A stretch of DNA of 6,364 nucleotides, taken from assembly GCA_903930035.1 (NCBI GenBank), contig CAIYXG010000214.1, positions 1 to 6,364 of the forward strand, given 5' to 3'. This DNA comes from an uncultured Actinomycetes bacterium. Lineage in GTDB: Bacteria; Actinomycetota; Acidimicrobiia; Acidimicrobiales; Microtrichaceae. This document shows, piece by piece, positions 6,188 through 6,364 of this stretch. How positions within the stretch are numbered: the stretch's first letter is position 1; every line of letters starts with the position of its first letter. The translations under genes and the position numbers were made by a program. The notes beneath the pieces were generated by a model that was not told the DNA's origin, searched no databases, and saw only the letters and a program-made list of their open reading frames with translations.

Positions 6188-6254
6188 CCTTCCAGAGCCC
6201 GGCGACACGGCGTGGCGCCGGGGTCGGGGACCGCTCCCCGGCGGTCCGGGGGCC
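6188..6254 (-). other. Short spacer upstream of recQ with overlapping hairpins
   Basis: This 67-base gap between the stop of the right-edge gene and recQ is almost entirely G/C. Two mutually exclusive stems can form: CGGGGA with TCCCCG (6225-6240, 4-base loop) and GGACCG with CGGTCC (6228-6247, 8-base loop). No promoter elements are visible, which favours co-transcription of recQ with the upstream gene. Confidence 0.35.
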
Positions 6255-6364
6255 TCAGCGCAGGACGGTGACGACCAGGCCCGTGTAGAGCGCCATGATC
6301 GTGAACATCAGGGTGACCATCGCCAGCGTCTGGTTGCGGAACCCGATGTGCATCTCGGACCGCA
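6255..6364 (-). CDS. C-terminal end of a second coiled-coil/membrane protein, cut by window edge
   Basis: Only the last 35 codons and the stop are in the window; the gene starts beyond base 6364. The visible protein is a short amphipathic piece (RSEMHIGFRNQT) followed by a hydrophobic membrane segment (LAMVTLMFTIMALYTGL and on to VVTVLR). It aligns without gaps, up to the stop codon, to the last 35 residues of the small coiled-coil protein at 3639-4019, with 13 identities, 10 of them in the 14-residue stretch F-R-x-Q-T-x-A-x-V-x-L-M-F-T. The two are therefore paralogs. The reading frame, the stop, the same strand and the same position next to recQ support a real gene. Function is unknown; a full-length coiled coil upstream is predicted but not visible. 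Confidence 0.8.
   Translation of the reverse strand, partial: RSEMHIGFRNQTLAMVTLMFTIMALYTGLVVTVLR

Noticed and set aside
6223..6247. Two mutually exclusive hairpins upstream of recQ as a riboswitch or attenuator
   Set aside because: Stems of only six pairs in a nearly pure G/C stretch are expected by chance, and there is no T-run, leader peptide or aptamer-like sequence.
4109..6271. 720-codon plus-strand open frame opposite recQ
   Set aside because: It is an antisense shadow, composed mostly of Arg, Gly, Ala, Val, Leu and His, with no recognisable domain. The minus strand holds every RecQ motif in order.

Overview
The window is very GC-rich, with strong third-position G/C bias and long antisense open frames. 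This points to a high-GC Actinomycetota. The RecQ architecture (winged-helix-like insertion before the zinc cluster, phosphoribosyltransferase-like C-terminus) and the small coiled-coil/membrane proteins fit actinobacteria, possibly Acidimicrobiia, but the lineage is a weak inference. There are six coding regions, two of them cut by the window edges. No RNA gene, insertion sequence, CRISPR array, att site or origin was seen.

The left part reads rightward. First comes a GMC-family flavoprotein closely resembling class I cholesterol oxidase, whose visible N-terminus is the end of a lipoprotein signal peptide, so its true start lies before base 1. After a 128-base gap comes a DraG/ARH-type ADP-ribosylglycohydrolase with a complete di-metal motif set. 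Its stop overlaps by 23 bases the stop of the convergent leftward cluster.

The right part reads leftward. In transcription order it holds the 3' end of a small coiled-coil/membrane protein gene (right edge), a RecQ-type helicase with a C-terminal phosphoribosyltransferase-like domain, a complete small coiled-coil protein with a C-terminal membrane segment, and a histidine phosphatase. The gaps are 67, 77 and 31 bases, so the four are plausibly co-transcribed. The two small membrane proteins on either side of recQ are paralogs: their last 35 residues align without gaps to the stop codon.

The points most worth a second look are: the recQ gene bracketed by paralogous membrane coiled-coil genes; the cholesterol-oxidase-like enzyme with Leu in place of the isomerisation Glu; the altered acidic pair in the RecQ phosphoribosyltransferase-like motif; and strong hairpins in the recQ/coiled-coil gap and at the convergent gene ends. 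How the genes work together is inferred from position only. Nothing in the sequence links the oxidase and glycohydrolase functionally to the helicase cluster.
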